The notes under the pieces were generated by a model. That model saw only the letters and a program-made list of their open reading frames with translations. It was not told the DNA's origin and searched no databases. DNA of 35,379 nucleotides from Bryobacteraceae bacterium (GTDB lineage: Bacteria; Acidobacteriota; Terriglobia; Bryobacterales; Bryobacteraceae): positions 1 through 35,379 of the forward strand of contig JAICXC010000050.1 in NCBI GenBank assembly GCA_025980665.1, in the 5' to 3' direction. The position numbers and the translations under genes were made by a program. Within the stretch, counting starts at the first letter, position 1; each line of letters opens with the position of its first letter. This document shows, one piece after another, positions 9,119-16,700 of this stretch.

Positions 9119-10263
9119 TGACACGTAGCGCGTTCGGATTCTTCGTATTGAGTGCAGCGGCCGCAATCGCGCCCGCGTGGGCGCACCATTCTATCGCGGC
9201 CGAATACGACGAGAAGAAACCCATCACGTTACGCGGAACGGCCACTAAGTTCGACTGGACCAATCCGCACGTCTATTTGTGGATGGATGTCCGTGACGCC
9301 AGCGGAAAGACCGTCAATTGGGCGGTCGAGTACGAGAGCAAGCTGGACCTCAAACGGAGCGGCAATGGCTGGAATCGCGACATCGTCCAGGTCGGCGACA
9401 CCGTTACGGTCGAAGGAATCCTGGCTCGTGATGGAAGCAAGCAGATCAGCGGGAAATCGCTGACAACCGCGAGCGGAAAGAAAATAGCCACAGCGAATCC
9501 CGCGGCGATCAAGCTCGCCGGAACGCGCACCGGTAAAGCAGCTCCGCATTGGCCCAATGGACATGTTCGTTTGGGCGTCGTACCGGGCGGAAAGGGGTTT
9601 TGGGCCGATCCCAATCCCGTCGGCTTGTACGAAACCAGTGCCGGCAACATCCGCATGGACTACAGGGGCCAACTGGCCAATATTGCGGATGCGGGCAAAG
9701 TGGCTCCCTTCCAGCCCTGGGCCAAAGCGCTGTATGAGTATCGCCAGAAAAACAACCTGAAGGACGATCCCATGGCGTACTGCCTCCCGCCCGGGGGCCC
9801 GCGTCAATTCCAGGATCATTATGGAGTGCAGATCGTTGAGCAGCCCGACCGGAAGCGGATCTTCATCATGTCCGCGGGCGGAAATCGCAACTGGCGTATC
9901 ATCTGGCTCGACGGGCGCAAGAACCCCGAGCCGGACGATGTAACTCCAACGTACTATGGGTATTCTTCAGGGCGATGGGAAGGCGACACGCTGGTGGCCG
10001 ACACCACTGCTTTCACCGAGCGCTTTTGGTTCACCAACGGCGGTCTGCCGCATACCGAGAAACTGGCGTTGACGGAGCGGATCACCCGCCCCGATTTCGA
10101 CACGCTAAAATATGAAGTAACGGTAAACGATCCAGGGGCTTACACAAGACCGTGGACCGGCGGCTTTAGCCTGTCATGGGTTCCGGCCGACGTAGAAGAA
10201 TATTTTTGTGATGAAAGTAATCACGAGACCGAGTCCTTATCTGGCAAACACGCAACACCTTAA
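9118..10263 (+). CDS. Secreted fusion: DUF6152 domain plus shared two-cysteine periplasmic module
   Basis: This 381-aa exported protein has a signal peptide at 1-22. Residues 22-125 are a DUF6152-type domain ('AHHSIAAEYDEKKPITLRG', 'TKFDWTNPHVYLWMDV', 'VGDTVTVEGILARDGS'). Residues from about 145 are the module shared with the genes at 6335 and 10765: 'PHWPNGHVRLG', 'PWAKALYEYRQ', 'DDPMAYC' with Cys222, 'YYGYSSGRWEGDTLVADT', 'GLPHTEKLALTERITRPD', 'NDPGAYTRPW', 'EEYFCDESNHE'. This gene is the physical link showing the two domains work together, and it starts on the stop of a dihaem cytochrome gene. The domain N-terminus 'AHHS' directly after signal cleavage could be a metal site, but that is an inference. 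Biochemical function is unknown. Confidence 0.9.
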   Translation: MTRSAFGFFVLSAAAAIAPAWAHHSIAAEYDEKKPITLRGTATKFDWTNPHVYLWMDVRDASGKTVNWAVEYESKLDLKRSGNGWNRDIVQVGDTVTVEGILARDGSKQISGKSLTTASGKKIATANPAAIKLAGTRTGKAAPHWPNGHVRLGVVPGGKGFWADPNPVGLYETSAGNIRMDYRGQLANIADAGKVAPFQPWAKALYEYRQKNNLKDDPMAYCLPPGGPRQFQDHYGVQIVEQPDRKRIFIMSAGGNRNWRIIWLDGRKNPEPDDVTPTYYGYSSGRWEGDTLVADTTAFTERFWFTNGGLPHTEKLALTERITRPDFDTLKYEVTVNDPGAYTRPWTGGFSLSWVPADVEEYFCDESNHETESLSGKHATP

Positions 10264-10291
10264 GTTAAGCTTGAGCACACCCAAAGGAGAC

Positions 10292-10699
10292 ATGACCATG
10301 AGACTGCGCGCATTTGCGATTTTGGGAGTAACTGGCGTGCTGATGGCGGCGGCTCCGCTGCTGGCGCACCATTCCTTCGCGGCCGAGTATGATGCCAAAA
10401 AGCCCATTGAGCTGAAGGGCACCATTACCAAGGTCGACTGGATGAATCCGCACGTGTATTTCTACATAGACGTGAAAGACGAGGGCGGCAAAATCGCCAA
10501 CTGGGCGTTCGAGATGGGTCCTCCCAGGCTCCTGGAACGCGGTGGCTGGAAGAAGAGCACCATGAAGGAAGGCGATGAAGTCATCGTCAGCGGGACCCTT
10601 GCCAAGGATGGCGGGAAGCATGGCAACGCGCGCTCTGTGACGCTTGCCAATACCGGGCAGAAATTGGGCGGCGCCTCGAGCGAAGGCACCATTCCGTAG
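10292..10699 (+). CDS. Secreted DUF6152 domain protein
   Basis: This 135-aa protein has a signal peptide (about 1-26, ending 'APLLA') and a single DUF6152 domain. It is a close paralogue of the N-terminal half of the upstream fusion protein: 'HHSFAAEYDAKKPIELKG', 'TKVDWMNPHVYFYIDVKDEG', 'EGDEVIVSGTLAKDG'. The ORF is open upstream to 10208, but the ATG at 10292 is preceded by AAAGGAG at 10283-10289 and opens the signal peptide; an ATG at 10298 is a minor alternative. The mature N-terminus would begin close to 'HHS'. The family has no established function. The position between the fusion gene and a stand-alone module gene supports a common complex or pathway. Confidence 0.92.
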   Translation: MTMRLRAFAILGVTGVLMAAAPLLAHHSFAAEYDAKKPIELKGTITKVDWMNPHVYFYIDVKDEGGKIANWAFEMGPPRLLERGGWKKSTMKEGDEVIVSGTLAKDGGKHGNARSVTLANTGQKLGGASSEGTIP

Positions 10700-10764
10700 A
10701 TCTTTGAAGTATTTTGTCTGCGCGGTGGTCGAGGTGTCTATACAGTGCAGTAGGGAGGGTCGAA

Positions 10765-11694
10765 GTGCGAAAACGTGAATTCGTTGGCTGGGCCGCAATC
10801 GCAACCGCGGCGTTGATTTTCTCAGTGGCCGCGCCCTCCTTTGGGCAGAATGGCGGCACTCCCAACGCAGGCAAGGATAATGGCGTGGGGCAGGGAATCA
10901 TCCCACCTCCCCCTCGCGGAGTTCCGAATCCGGGCCAGGGGCAAGGCAAAGGCAGGGGTAGGGCCAAGCGCGGGCCATCCCGCCCGACTCCGCATGGTCC
11001 TGACGGGCACGTGCTGCTAGGTCCACTGCCCGGTGAAGGCGGCGTCTGGAATGGCGGCGCCGGCTCGACTCTCTTCAGTAGCGGACGTGGCGGCATTGAC
11101 AACGCGCTTACCAACGCACCGGTGAACCTCAAAGTTGAAGATGTACCTTTCCAGGATTGGGCGCGCGCTCTTTACGAATCGCGGCGTGCCAACAACACTG
11201 CGGACGATCCGCACGTACGTTGCAAGTCCTCGGGCGGCCCACGGCTATTTCACACGCCTTACGGATTTGAGATCGTCGATATCCCCGAGCTAGAACGCAT
11301 TTACATAATGGGTGTTGGCGGCCCGCACACCTATCGCACGATCTATATGGATGGCCGGGAGCGTCCCAAGGACATCGATCCGAGTTTCCATGGCTATTCG
11401 ATCGGGCACTGGGAAGGCGAAAAACTGGTGGTGGAGACCACTAACTACAACCAGCGATTCTGGATCAGCCGCGAAGGCCCCCCGACCACAGAACTGCTGA
11501 AGATGACGGAAACCTTCGAGCGCCCCGAATACGATACGTTGCGCTACATCGCCACCATCGACGATCCGGGCGCTTACACCGCTAAGTGGTCGGGCGGCTG
11601 GGCGATTCCATGGAACGCCAACGACGAGATGTACGAATACATCTGCCAGGAAAACAATCGCGACGCGAAGCACATGTTCCGCGGCGAACAGTAG
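10765..11694 (+). CDS. Secreted protein with Gly/Pro-rich linker and shared two-cysteine module (stand-alone copy 2)
   Basis: The protein is 309 aa from the GTG at 10765, chosen because AGGGAGG lies at 10752-10758 and a signal peptide (1-28, ending SFGQ) follows. Residues about 30-78 form a Gly/Pro/Lys/Arg-rich low-complexity linker ('IIPPPPRGVPNPGQGQGKG'). From 'PHGPDGHVLLGPLPG' on, it is colinear with the C-terminal part of the 9118 fusion: 'WARALYESRRAN', 'DDPHVRC', 'FHGYSIGHWEGEKLVVET', 'DDPGAYTAKW', 'YEYICQENNRD'. The paired cysteines are conserved. The gene ends the same-strand run and stops only 4 bases before the convergent response-regulator gene. Function is unknown. Confidence 0.87.
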   Translation: MRKREFVGWAAIATAALIFSVAAPSFGQNGGTPNAGKDNGVGQGIIPPPPRGVPNPGQGQGKGRGRAKRGPSRPTPHGPDGHVLLGPLPGEGGVWNGGAGSTLFSSGRGGIDNALTNAPVNLKVEDVPFQDWARALYESRRANNTADDPHVRCKSSGGPRLFHTPYGFEIVDIPELERIYIMGVGGPHTYRTIYMDGRERPKDIDPSFHGYSIGHWEGEKLVVETTNYNQRFWISREGPPTTELLKMTETFERPEYDTLRYIATIDDPGAYTAKWSGGWAIPWNANDEMYEYICQENNRDAKHMFRGEQ

Positions 11695-11698
11695 ATCG

Positions 11699-12403
11699 CT
11701 ACCAGCGAGCCTGCTCGCGGATTGCGCTCGCCAGGCGCTTACTGACCACCGCCTCAAAACCGTTCGACATTTTCAGCAGCCAGCGCCGGCTGGACAGCGG
11801 CGAGATCTTGCGTAGGTGATCAGTGTTGATCAGCGTACCCCGATGCACGCGGCGGAAACGCGGTCGCTCCAGTTTTTCCTCCAGCGCTCTTAGTGAGTGG
11901 TCCGACAGATAACGCTGTCCGGTGGTGATGATGTGCACCAGTTCGCCATCCGCTTGAAAAGCCACGATCTCAGATGGATCCAGCAGGTACAAATCCGTGC
12001 CGCGGCGCCCTACGATTTTCTTAGGACCCTGGGCTGCGGGTAGACTCTTCAGCTGCCGCCGGGCTTTCTCAATGGCTTTTTCTAAGCGTTCCCGGCGGAC
12101 CGGCTTGAGGAGGTAATCCACAGCGCCGACTTCGAACGCTTCCAGCGCATGCCGCTCGTAGGCCGTTACGAAAATGATCAGCGGCGTGTGCGCGCCGCGC
12201 AGGGAACGGACCACCGCAAGCCCGTCGAGCTCCGGCATTTGCTGGTCGAGGAGCACCACATCAGGATCCCAATCCAGGATCCTTTGCAGCGTCTCTTTCC
12301 CCGTCGATGCCTCGCCCGCGATTTCGAGCGACGGAATCGCTTCCACGTGTTCACGGAGAACTTGACGGGCCACCGGCTCATCGTCGGCAATCAGGATTCT
12401 CAT
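11699..12403 (-). CDS. LytTR-family response regulator
   Basis: This 234-aa cytosolic regulator has a receiver domain (1-120) with acidic pair Asp8/Asp9, phospho-acceptor Asp53 in 'LLDQQMP' and the conserved Lys in 'DYLLKPV'. A LytTR DNA-binding domain follows (about 130-234; 'IVAFQADGELVHIITTGQRY', 'FRRVHRGTLINTDHLRKI'). A TTG six bases upstream extends the frame to 12409. The ATG at 12403 is preferred because it overlaps the kinase stop as ATGA, the usual coupled arrangement for LytS/LytR-type pairs. LytTR proteins bind short imperfect direct repeats; I could not identify one confidently. Targets are unknown. Confidence 0.95.
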   Translation of the reverse strand: MRILIADDEPVARQVLREHVEAIPSLEIAGEASTGKETLQRILDWDPDVVLLDQQMPELDGLAVVRSLRGAHTPLIIFVTAYERHALEAFEVGAVDYLLKPVRRERLEKAIEKARRQLKSLPAAQGPKKIVGRRGTDLYLLDPSEIVAFQADGELVHIITTGQRYLSDHSLRALEEKLERPRFRRVHRGTLINTDHLRKISPLSSRRWLLKMSNGFEAVVSKRLASAIREQARW

Positions 12404-14181
12404 CGCCAAGCCTCGATAGTCCTGGCGGATGCGGCGGGAATTCGAACGCTCAGTTCCGAACCCGCGGGGCTGGATTCGATGCTCAGGCGCGCGCCGCCCC
12501 CGTAACAGAGTTCCAATCGGCGCTCCACATTCTCCAAGCCAACACCAGTACGGTTGGATTCCGAAAATCCCGGTCCGCTATCGCGCACAGAGATGATCAG
12601 CTCGCATTCCGCGCCTATACTGGCGTCGATCTGGATCAAGCCGCCGCCCGCCAAGGGCGCGATCCCGTGCTTCACCGCGTTCTCCACCAGCGGCTGGATA
12701 GAAAGAATAGGGATCGGAACCGATTGGGCGTCGGGCGTCACGTGGATCTCGATTCTGAGCTTGTCGCCCAGCCGGAGACGCTCCACGTCGAGATAGGCTT
12801 TGACGATATGCATCTCTTCTTCGAGTGGCACCAAGGTTTTCTTGGTCTCGAGGAAATAGCGAAAAATGTCGGCTAGATTCAGCACAGTCTCGCGCGCGCC
12901 GCGAGCTTCGCGAGGAATAATTCCATACAGCGCGTTCAGCGCGTTGAACAGGAAATGCGGATGAATCTGAGATTGGAGCGCGCGCAGTTCGGCCTGCGCT
13001 ACCAAGCGGCGCGTTTCGAGGTCGCGGTGTTGCTCCAATTGCTCACTGATTACTGCGGCCACGCGGGCCAGTGCCTGCAAGTCTTCGCTGAGGTAGCGTC
13101 GGCCGCCCGTGCGTCGTCCGAGCAGCACGGAAAGCGATCCGCCCGAGCCCGTTCGTAAATGCACCACGGCCTCGGTGCCTTGGTCTTCGGGGTCTATTGT
13201 CCTCGCGGCCCCGGCAGATACCCGCGCCGGCGCTTCCATGAACTCGCCTAATCGCGCCACCGCGCCCGCGATGTACTCTTCTTCACTGCGGACGTTGGTC
13301 TTCAGATCGCGCAGGAGCGCCTCTTCATTCGGCCGGCGAAAGATTAGCCGGGTCAGAGCCCTCTGAACTCCGCCGCGAGCCAGCGCGAATAACACCAGCA
13401 CAAGGCACGCACCTGCGAGTAGCAGCGCGATGTGAAAGGGCGTGTCGGCGGCGGGCAATAGCTCCAGACGCCAAGCCTCCACCGCGCCGAACACAAAGAG
13501 CGCGGCCAGAAAAACGTTGGCCAAAAAACGAAAGAAAGCATCCAGCAGAATGAAGCGGTAATCCTGCAGCAATACCAGCAAAGCCAGCGGTATCGCCGCA
13601 TGGTGGAAAGCCAATTCGTGGGACCAGATCTGCCGCGCGTGCCCGCTTCCCAGGTGGACGAAGGACATTGCCAGCAGGAACAGCGACATGGTCCCGGCTA
13701 CGCGCGACGTGGTGGCCCGGTCGTGCCCCTCGCGGTAGACAAATACGGTCGCGATAAGTGTGAGGATTCCGAATCCGATGGTGATTGAGATTAGGGCCCA
13801 GCGGTGATAGCTGGCGTAGTCCCGGAACAGCTCGGCGATGTGCAACACGGTTGCCAATGAGCTGAGCGCATATCCGCTGCGGACCAGCACGCGGTGGCGC
13901 CGCTCCAGGCAAAGATCGAAGAGCACCGCTGGCAGTAAGCTCAAAACCGAAAATCCAACGGCGATGGTGATGCGGATAAATCGAGTGTCTGGCGAATCGC
14001 TACCCAGCACGATCAAGGAAGCCAAGTTCCATACCAGAGCCAGCAGCGCGGCGACCATCGACTTGACGCCCCCGCGCAAGCGCCGCGCAGCACGATCCCG
14101 CAGCAGCAGCACCAGAAAGATGCTGAAGATCAGCACGCCAGCCGAGTGGCCGAGAGTATTGACCAGCAGGGACTCGTTCAC
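12400..14181 (-). CDS. LytS/YehU-type sensor histidine kinase
   Basis: This 593-aa membrane kinase is the partner of the LytTR regulator. Residues about 7-270 hold seven or eight hydrophobic helices, a membrane sensor in place of a classical periplasmic loop. A GAF-like linker (about 285-385) follows. Then comes the His_kinase (PF06580) phospho-acceptor motif around His407 ('QIHPHFLFNALNAL'), and a HATPase domain with N-box 'LVENAVKHG' (498-506) and G-boxes 'DSGPGFS' and 'GVGLENVERRL'. The start is GTG at 14181. TAAGAT lies exactly 6 bases upstream of it (14188-14193), so the message may be leaderless. It lies 71 bases downstream of the 6-phosphogluconate dehydrogenase gene on the same strand. 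The signal it senses is unknown. Confidence 0.94.
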   Translation of the reverse strand: MNESLLVNTLGHSAGVLIFSIFLVLLLRDRAARRLRGGVKSMVAALLALVWNLASLIVLGSDSPDTRFIRITIAVGFSVLSLLPAVLFDLCLERRHRVLVRSGYALSSLATVLHIAELFRDYASYHRWALISITIGFGILTLIATVFVYREGHDRATTSRVAGTMSLFLLAMSFVHLGSGHARQIWSHELAFHHAAIPLALLVLLQDYRFILLDAFFRFLANVFLAALFVFGAVEAWRLELLPAADTPFHIALLLAGACLVLVLFALARGGVQRALTRLIFRRPNEEALLRDLKTNVRSEEEYIAGAVARLGEFMEAPARVSAGAARTIDPEDQGTEAVVHLRTGSGGSLSVLLGRRTGGRRYLSEDLQALARVAAVISEQLEQHRDLETRRLVAQAELRALQSQIHPHFLFNALNALYGIIPREARGARETVLNLADIFRYFLETKKTLVPLEEEMHIVKAYLDVERLRLGDKLRIEIHVTPDAQSVPIPILSIQPLVENAVKHGIAPLAGGGLIQIDASIGAECELIISVRDSGPGFSESNRTGVGLENVERRLELCYGGGARLSIESSPAGSELSVRIPAASARTIEAWR

Positions 14182-14187
14182 GGTCCA

Positions 14188-14193
14188 ATCTTA
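14188..14193 (-). promoter_or_regulatory. -10-like hexamer next to kinase start
   Basis: On the minus strand TAAGAT is followed by TGGACC and then the GTG start at 14181. A transcript from such a -10 would begin at or within a few bases of the start codon. No convincing -35 is visible. Confidence 0.4.
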
Positions 14194-14252
14194 CCGAACC
14201 GCGCCAGTTATGGTCGCGATCCGAACTTCGTGGGCCGATCGGCTCGAGTAAT

Positions 14253-15149
14253 TTACTTCGGTTTGACTGCGTGCCCGCCGAACTGGTGCCGCATTGCCGC
14301 CAGCATTCGTGCGCCGAAGGAATTCTCCTGCCGCGACCGGAAGCGCATCATCAAAGATAATCCGATCACCGGAGCCGGAACGGCGGTGTTGATGGCCTCC
14401 TCTACTGTCCAGCGGCCTTCGCCGGAATCCTCCACCCAAGCTTGAAGATGATCGAGGCCGGGGTCCTGCTTGAGCGCATTTGCCGTGAGCTCCAGCAGCC
14501 AGCTTCGCACCACGCTGCCCTGATTCCAGAGATTGGCGATGGCTCCCAGATCCAGCGGAAAGCGCGAGGCTTTCATGATCTCGAAACCCTCGGCATAGCC
14601 CTGCATCATCGCGTATTCGATCCCGTTATGGACCATCTTGACGAAATGCCCCGATCCCACGGCCCCGCAATAGAGATACCCATCTGGAGGCGCCAGGGTC
14701 TTTAAGATAGGTTCCACCCGACGGAAATCGTCCTGCTGGCCGCCGACCATCAGGCAGTAGCCTTCCTTTAGCCCCCAGATTCCGCCGCTGGTGCCCGCAT
14801 CCATGTAATGGATCCCCTTTGGTTCCAGCGCCTCGGCGCGGGCGATGTCGTCGGTAAAACGCGTGTTCCCTCCGTCGATGATCAAGTCGCCCGGTGACAA
14901 TAACTTAGCCAGGGCATCCACTGTGTCCTGGGTAGGTTTCCCGGCCGGCACCATTATCCACACGGTCCTAGGGGCAGGCAGTTGCGCCACCAGCCCCGCT
15001 AGGTCTGCGGCCATGGTCGCTCGCATCTCCTCTATCCGGGCGGCGTCTGGAGGGTGTGAATCGTAGCCAATCACCTCGTGTCCCCCCATAGTAAGCCGCT
15101 GCGCCATATTCGCGCCCATCTTCCCTAACCCAATCATTCCAATACGCAT
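14253..15149 (-). CDS. gnd: 6-phosphogluconate dehydrogenase, short form (decarboxylating)
   Basis: This 298-aa cytosolic enzyme of the oxidative pentose phosphate pathway converts 6-phosphogluconate to ribulose 5-phosphate and CO2 with reduction of NAD(P)+. It has the Rossmann start 'MRIGMIGLGKMGANMAQRL', the substrate motifs 'IIDGGNTRFTDD' and 'DAGTSGGIWGLKEGYCLMVGG', and the catalytic Lys/His segment 'VKMVHNGIEYAMMQ'. About 300 residues is the length of the short YqeC/GndA-like form, which lacks the C-terminal duplication of the 470-aa enzymes; these are often NAD-preferring. The ATG at 15149 lies 6 bases after a TACACT hexamer. It is divergent from hsp20 and possibly cotranscribed with the kinase/regulator pair 71 bases downstream. 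Confidence 0.95.
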   Translation of the reverse strand: MRIGMIGLGKMGANMAQRLTMGGHEVIGYDSHPPDAARIEEMRATMAADLAGLVAQLPAPRTVWIMVPAGKPTQDTVDALAKLLSPGDLIIDGGNTRFTDDIARAEALEPKGIHYMDAGTSGGIWGLKEGYCLMVGGQQDDFRRVEPILKTLAPPDGYLYCGAVGSGHFVKMVHNGIEYAMMQGYAEGFEIMKASRFPLDLGAIANLWNQGSVVRSWLLELTANALKQDPGLDHLQAWVEDSGEGRWTVEEAINTAVPAPVIGLSLMMRFRSRQENSFGARMLAAMRHQFGGHAVKPK

Positions 15150-15155
15150 GGGAAC

Positions 15156-15187
15156 AGTGTATCGGAACGGGGAGGGAAGGAAGTCAA
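15156..15187 (-). promoter_or_regulatory. gnd: Candidate promoter for the 6-phosphogluconate dehydrogenase gene
   Basis: On the minus strand TTGACT (15187-15182) precedes TACACT (15161-15156) by 20 bases, longer than the ideal 17; an offset GATACA gives 18. TACACT ends 6 bases before the ATG, so the message would be nearly leaderless. Confidence 0.4.
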
Positions 15188-15206
15188 AAATTCTTCGGCG
15201 GAAAAC

Positions 15207-15235
15207 TTGACTATATGCTAAGCAGATTATATACT
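15207..15235 (+). promoter_or_regulatory. hsp20: Strong sigma-70-like promoter of hsp20
   Basis: TTGACT (15207-15212), a 17-base spacer, and TATACT (15230-15235) make the best housekeeping-type promoter in the window, each hexamer one base from consensus. The predicted transcription start is about 15241-15243, giving a leader of roughly 29 bases. The surrounding AT-rich stretch stands out from the GC-rich background. Confidence 0.75.
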
Positions 15236-15240
15236 GTTAT

Positions 15241-15258
15241 TGAAGTTAGATAACTTCA
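15241..15258 (+). promoter_or_regulatory. hsp20: Perfect 8-bp palindrome at the predicted +1 of hsp20
   Basis: TGAAGTTA (15241-15248), GA, TAACTTCA (15251-15258) is a perfect inverted repeat placed at about +1 to +17. Its last base is the first base of the AGGAG ribosome-binding site (15258-15262). It could be a repressor operator or, in RNA, a 7-bp hairpin with a 4-base loop. It is not the CIRCE element. Confidence 0.65.
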
Positions 15259-15270
15259 GGAGAAAACATC

Positions 15271-15723
15271 ATGGCGATCATCAAATATGCACCTTTTAGC
15301 GGTTTCGATCCATTTCCGGGTTTGAAAGCGTTTGAGGACACCATGAATCGGCTGTTTGTGGAACCGAATGGCCGTCCATGGGTACCTCCGGTCGATATCC
15401 GGGAGACGGAGAATGAATTAGTAGTGAAGGCCGATATTCCGGACGTGAAATTCGAAGACATTGATGTCCAGCTAGAGAACGGGACGCTCACCGTGAAGGG
15501 CGAGCGCCATTTCGAGAAAGAGACTGAAGAAAGCAAAGTGAAGGGCGGCTGGCATCGCGTCGAGCGTTCTTACGGCCACTTCGAGCGCGTGTTCACCCTT
15601 CCCGACACCGTGAATCCCGAGGGCGTAAAGGCCGACTACAAGAACGGCACGCTGACGATCACGTTGCCGAAGAAGGAGATCGCCAAGCCGCGCCAGGTGA
15701 AAGTCCAGGTCAGCAATAACTAG
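15271..15723 (+). CDS. hsp20: Hsp20/alpha-crystallin small heat shock protein
   Basis: This 150-aa cytosolic ATP-independent holdase binds unfolding proteins. The N-terminal arm has the bacterial class-A look ('FDPFPGLKAFEDTMNRLF'). The alpha-crystallin domain starts 'PPVDIRETENELVVKADIPD' and includes 'LENGTLTVKGER' and the signature 'ADYKNGTLTITLPK'. The short tail has a V-x-V oligomerisation motif ('RQVKVQVSNN'). The ATG at 15271 is preceded by AGGAG with 8-base spacing. It has its own strong promoter with a palindrome at the predicted transcript start, and a hairpin follows its stop. The neighbour htpX, also a stress-quality-control gene, fits a proteostasis group. Confidence 0.97.
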   Translation: MAIIKYAPFSGFDPFPGLKAFEDTMNRLFVEPNGRPWVPPVDIRETENELVVKADIPDVKFEDIDVQLENGTLTVKGERHFEKETEESKVKGGWHRVERSYGHFERVFTLPDTVNPEGVKADYKNGTLTITLPKKEIAKPRQVKVQVSNN

Positions 15724-15749
15724 CACCGAAGCTGTTGTCGTTTATTGCC

Positions 15750-15785
15750 GAGGCGGGGTGGGGGAACCGATCTCGACCCCGCCTC
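15750..15785 (+). terminator. Hairpin terminator after hsp20
   Basis: GAGGCGGGGT (15750-15759) and ACCCCGCCTC (15776-15785) form a perfect 10-bp GC-rich stem with a 16-base loop, followed by GTCTTCT. The tail has few consecutive Ts, so termination may be partial. It sits in the 101-base gap between hsp20 and htpX. Confidence 0.65.
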
Positions 15786-15824
15786 GTCTTCTATGATGGG
15801 ATCAGGACTTTAGGAAACAACCGT

Positions 15825-16700
15825 ATGAACGGCGTTAAGACCGCAATGTTGCTGGGCTTGCTCAGCGCTTTATTGTTGTTCGGTGGAGTGATGATCGCAG
15901 GCCGATCCGGGCTCGAGATCGCCCTGGTGCTGGCCGTCGTCATGAACTTCACCAGCTACTTTTTTTCCGACAAGATCGCGCTGGCGACCTACTCGGCTCA
16001 GCCAGTCACCCCCGAGGAGAATCCCGAAGTCTACCGGCGCGTTTATCCCCTCGTCCAAAGCTTAGTCCAGCGCATGAGCTTGCCGATGCCCAAGCTGTGG
16101 CTGATCCCGGATGCCTCGCCGAACGCCTTCGCTACTGGCCGGAACCCTGAGCACGCTTCTGTCGCGTTCACTGCCGGGATTTTGCAGCTGATGAACGATC
16201 GTGAGCTCGAAGGCGTCGTCGCCCATGAACTGGGGCACGTCCTGCATCGCGACATCCTGACCAGTTCGATCGCGGCCACGCTGGCCGCGGCCATCACGCA
16301 TCTCGCGTATATGGCGATGTGGTTCGGCGGTGGACGCCGCGACGACCGTGAAGGCAGTCCGTGGGGCGGCTTGTTGATGATCATCCTGGCGCCGATGGCC
16401 GCCGGTTTGATTCAGATGGCTATTTCCCGGTCCCGCGAGTACGATGCCGATGCGGCCTCCGCCAAGTACACCGGTTCGCCGGATGGCTTGATCGCTGGGC
16501 TGCGCAAACTCGAGATAGGAGTCGCGCGAGTCCCCATGGAGGATGCTTCGCCCGCAACCGCGCACATGTTCATCCTGAACCCATTCAGAAACGGCGGCAT
16601 GACGCGACTGTTCTCCACCCACCCCTCGACCGAGGACCGCATCGCGCGCCTCGAAGCCATGCGTGGAGATGCCTACGGTCTCTCGGTACAGAGTCGTTGA
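15825..16700 (+). CDS. htpX: Membrane zinc protease HtpX (M48 family)
   Basis: This 291-aa inner-membrane metalloprotease clears misfolded membrane proteins. Two N-terminal membrane helices (about 5-25 and 30-48) are followed by the zinc-binding HELGH at 134-138, a further hydrophobic region (about 145-200), and the third-ligand segment 'SREYDADAASAKYTG'. The C-terminus ends in the typical 'FSTHPSTEDRIARLEAM'. The ORF is open back to 15735, but the ATG at 15825 has AGGAA 8 bases upstream and gives the family length. Its TGA overlaps a TTG start for the next gene (TTGA), implying translational coupling. It probably responds to envelope stress along with the nearby hsp20. Confidence 0.96.
   Translation: MNGVKTAMLLGLLSALLLFGGVMIAGRSGLEIALVLAVVMNFTSYFFSDKIALATYSAQPVTPEENPEVYRRVYPLVQSLVQRMSLPMPKLWLIPDASPNAFATGRNPEHASVAFTAGILQLMNDRELEGVVAHELGHVLHRDILTSSIAATLAAAITHLAYMAMWFGGGRRDDREGSPWGGLLMIILAPMAAGLIQMAISRSREYDADAASAKYTGSPDGLIAGLRKLEIGVARVPMEDASPATAHMFILNPFRNGGMTRLFSTHPSTEDRIARLEAMRGDAYGLSVQSR

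Noticed and set aside
8657-11694. Known multihaem or PSD1-type planctomycete cytochrome operon
   Set aside because: Only a small dihaem cytochrome is present, without the PSD1/DUF1501 partners.
15241-15258. CIRCE operator for HrcA
   Set aside because: The sequence and 2-base centre do not match TTAGCACTC-N9-GAGTGCTAA.
16361-16696. N-terminal extension of the RlmI-like protein
   Set aside because: It would overlap htpX by over 300 bases and the extra residues look like random shadow sequence; the PUA domain begins right at the TTG at 16697.
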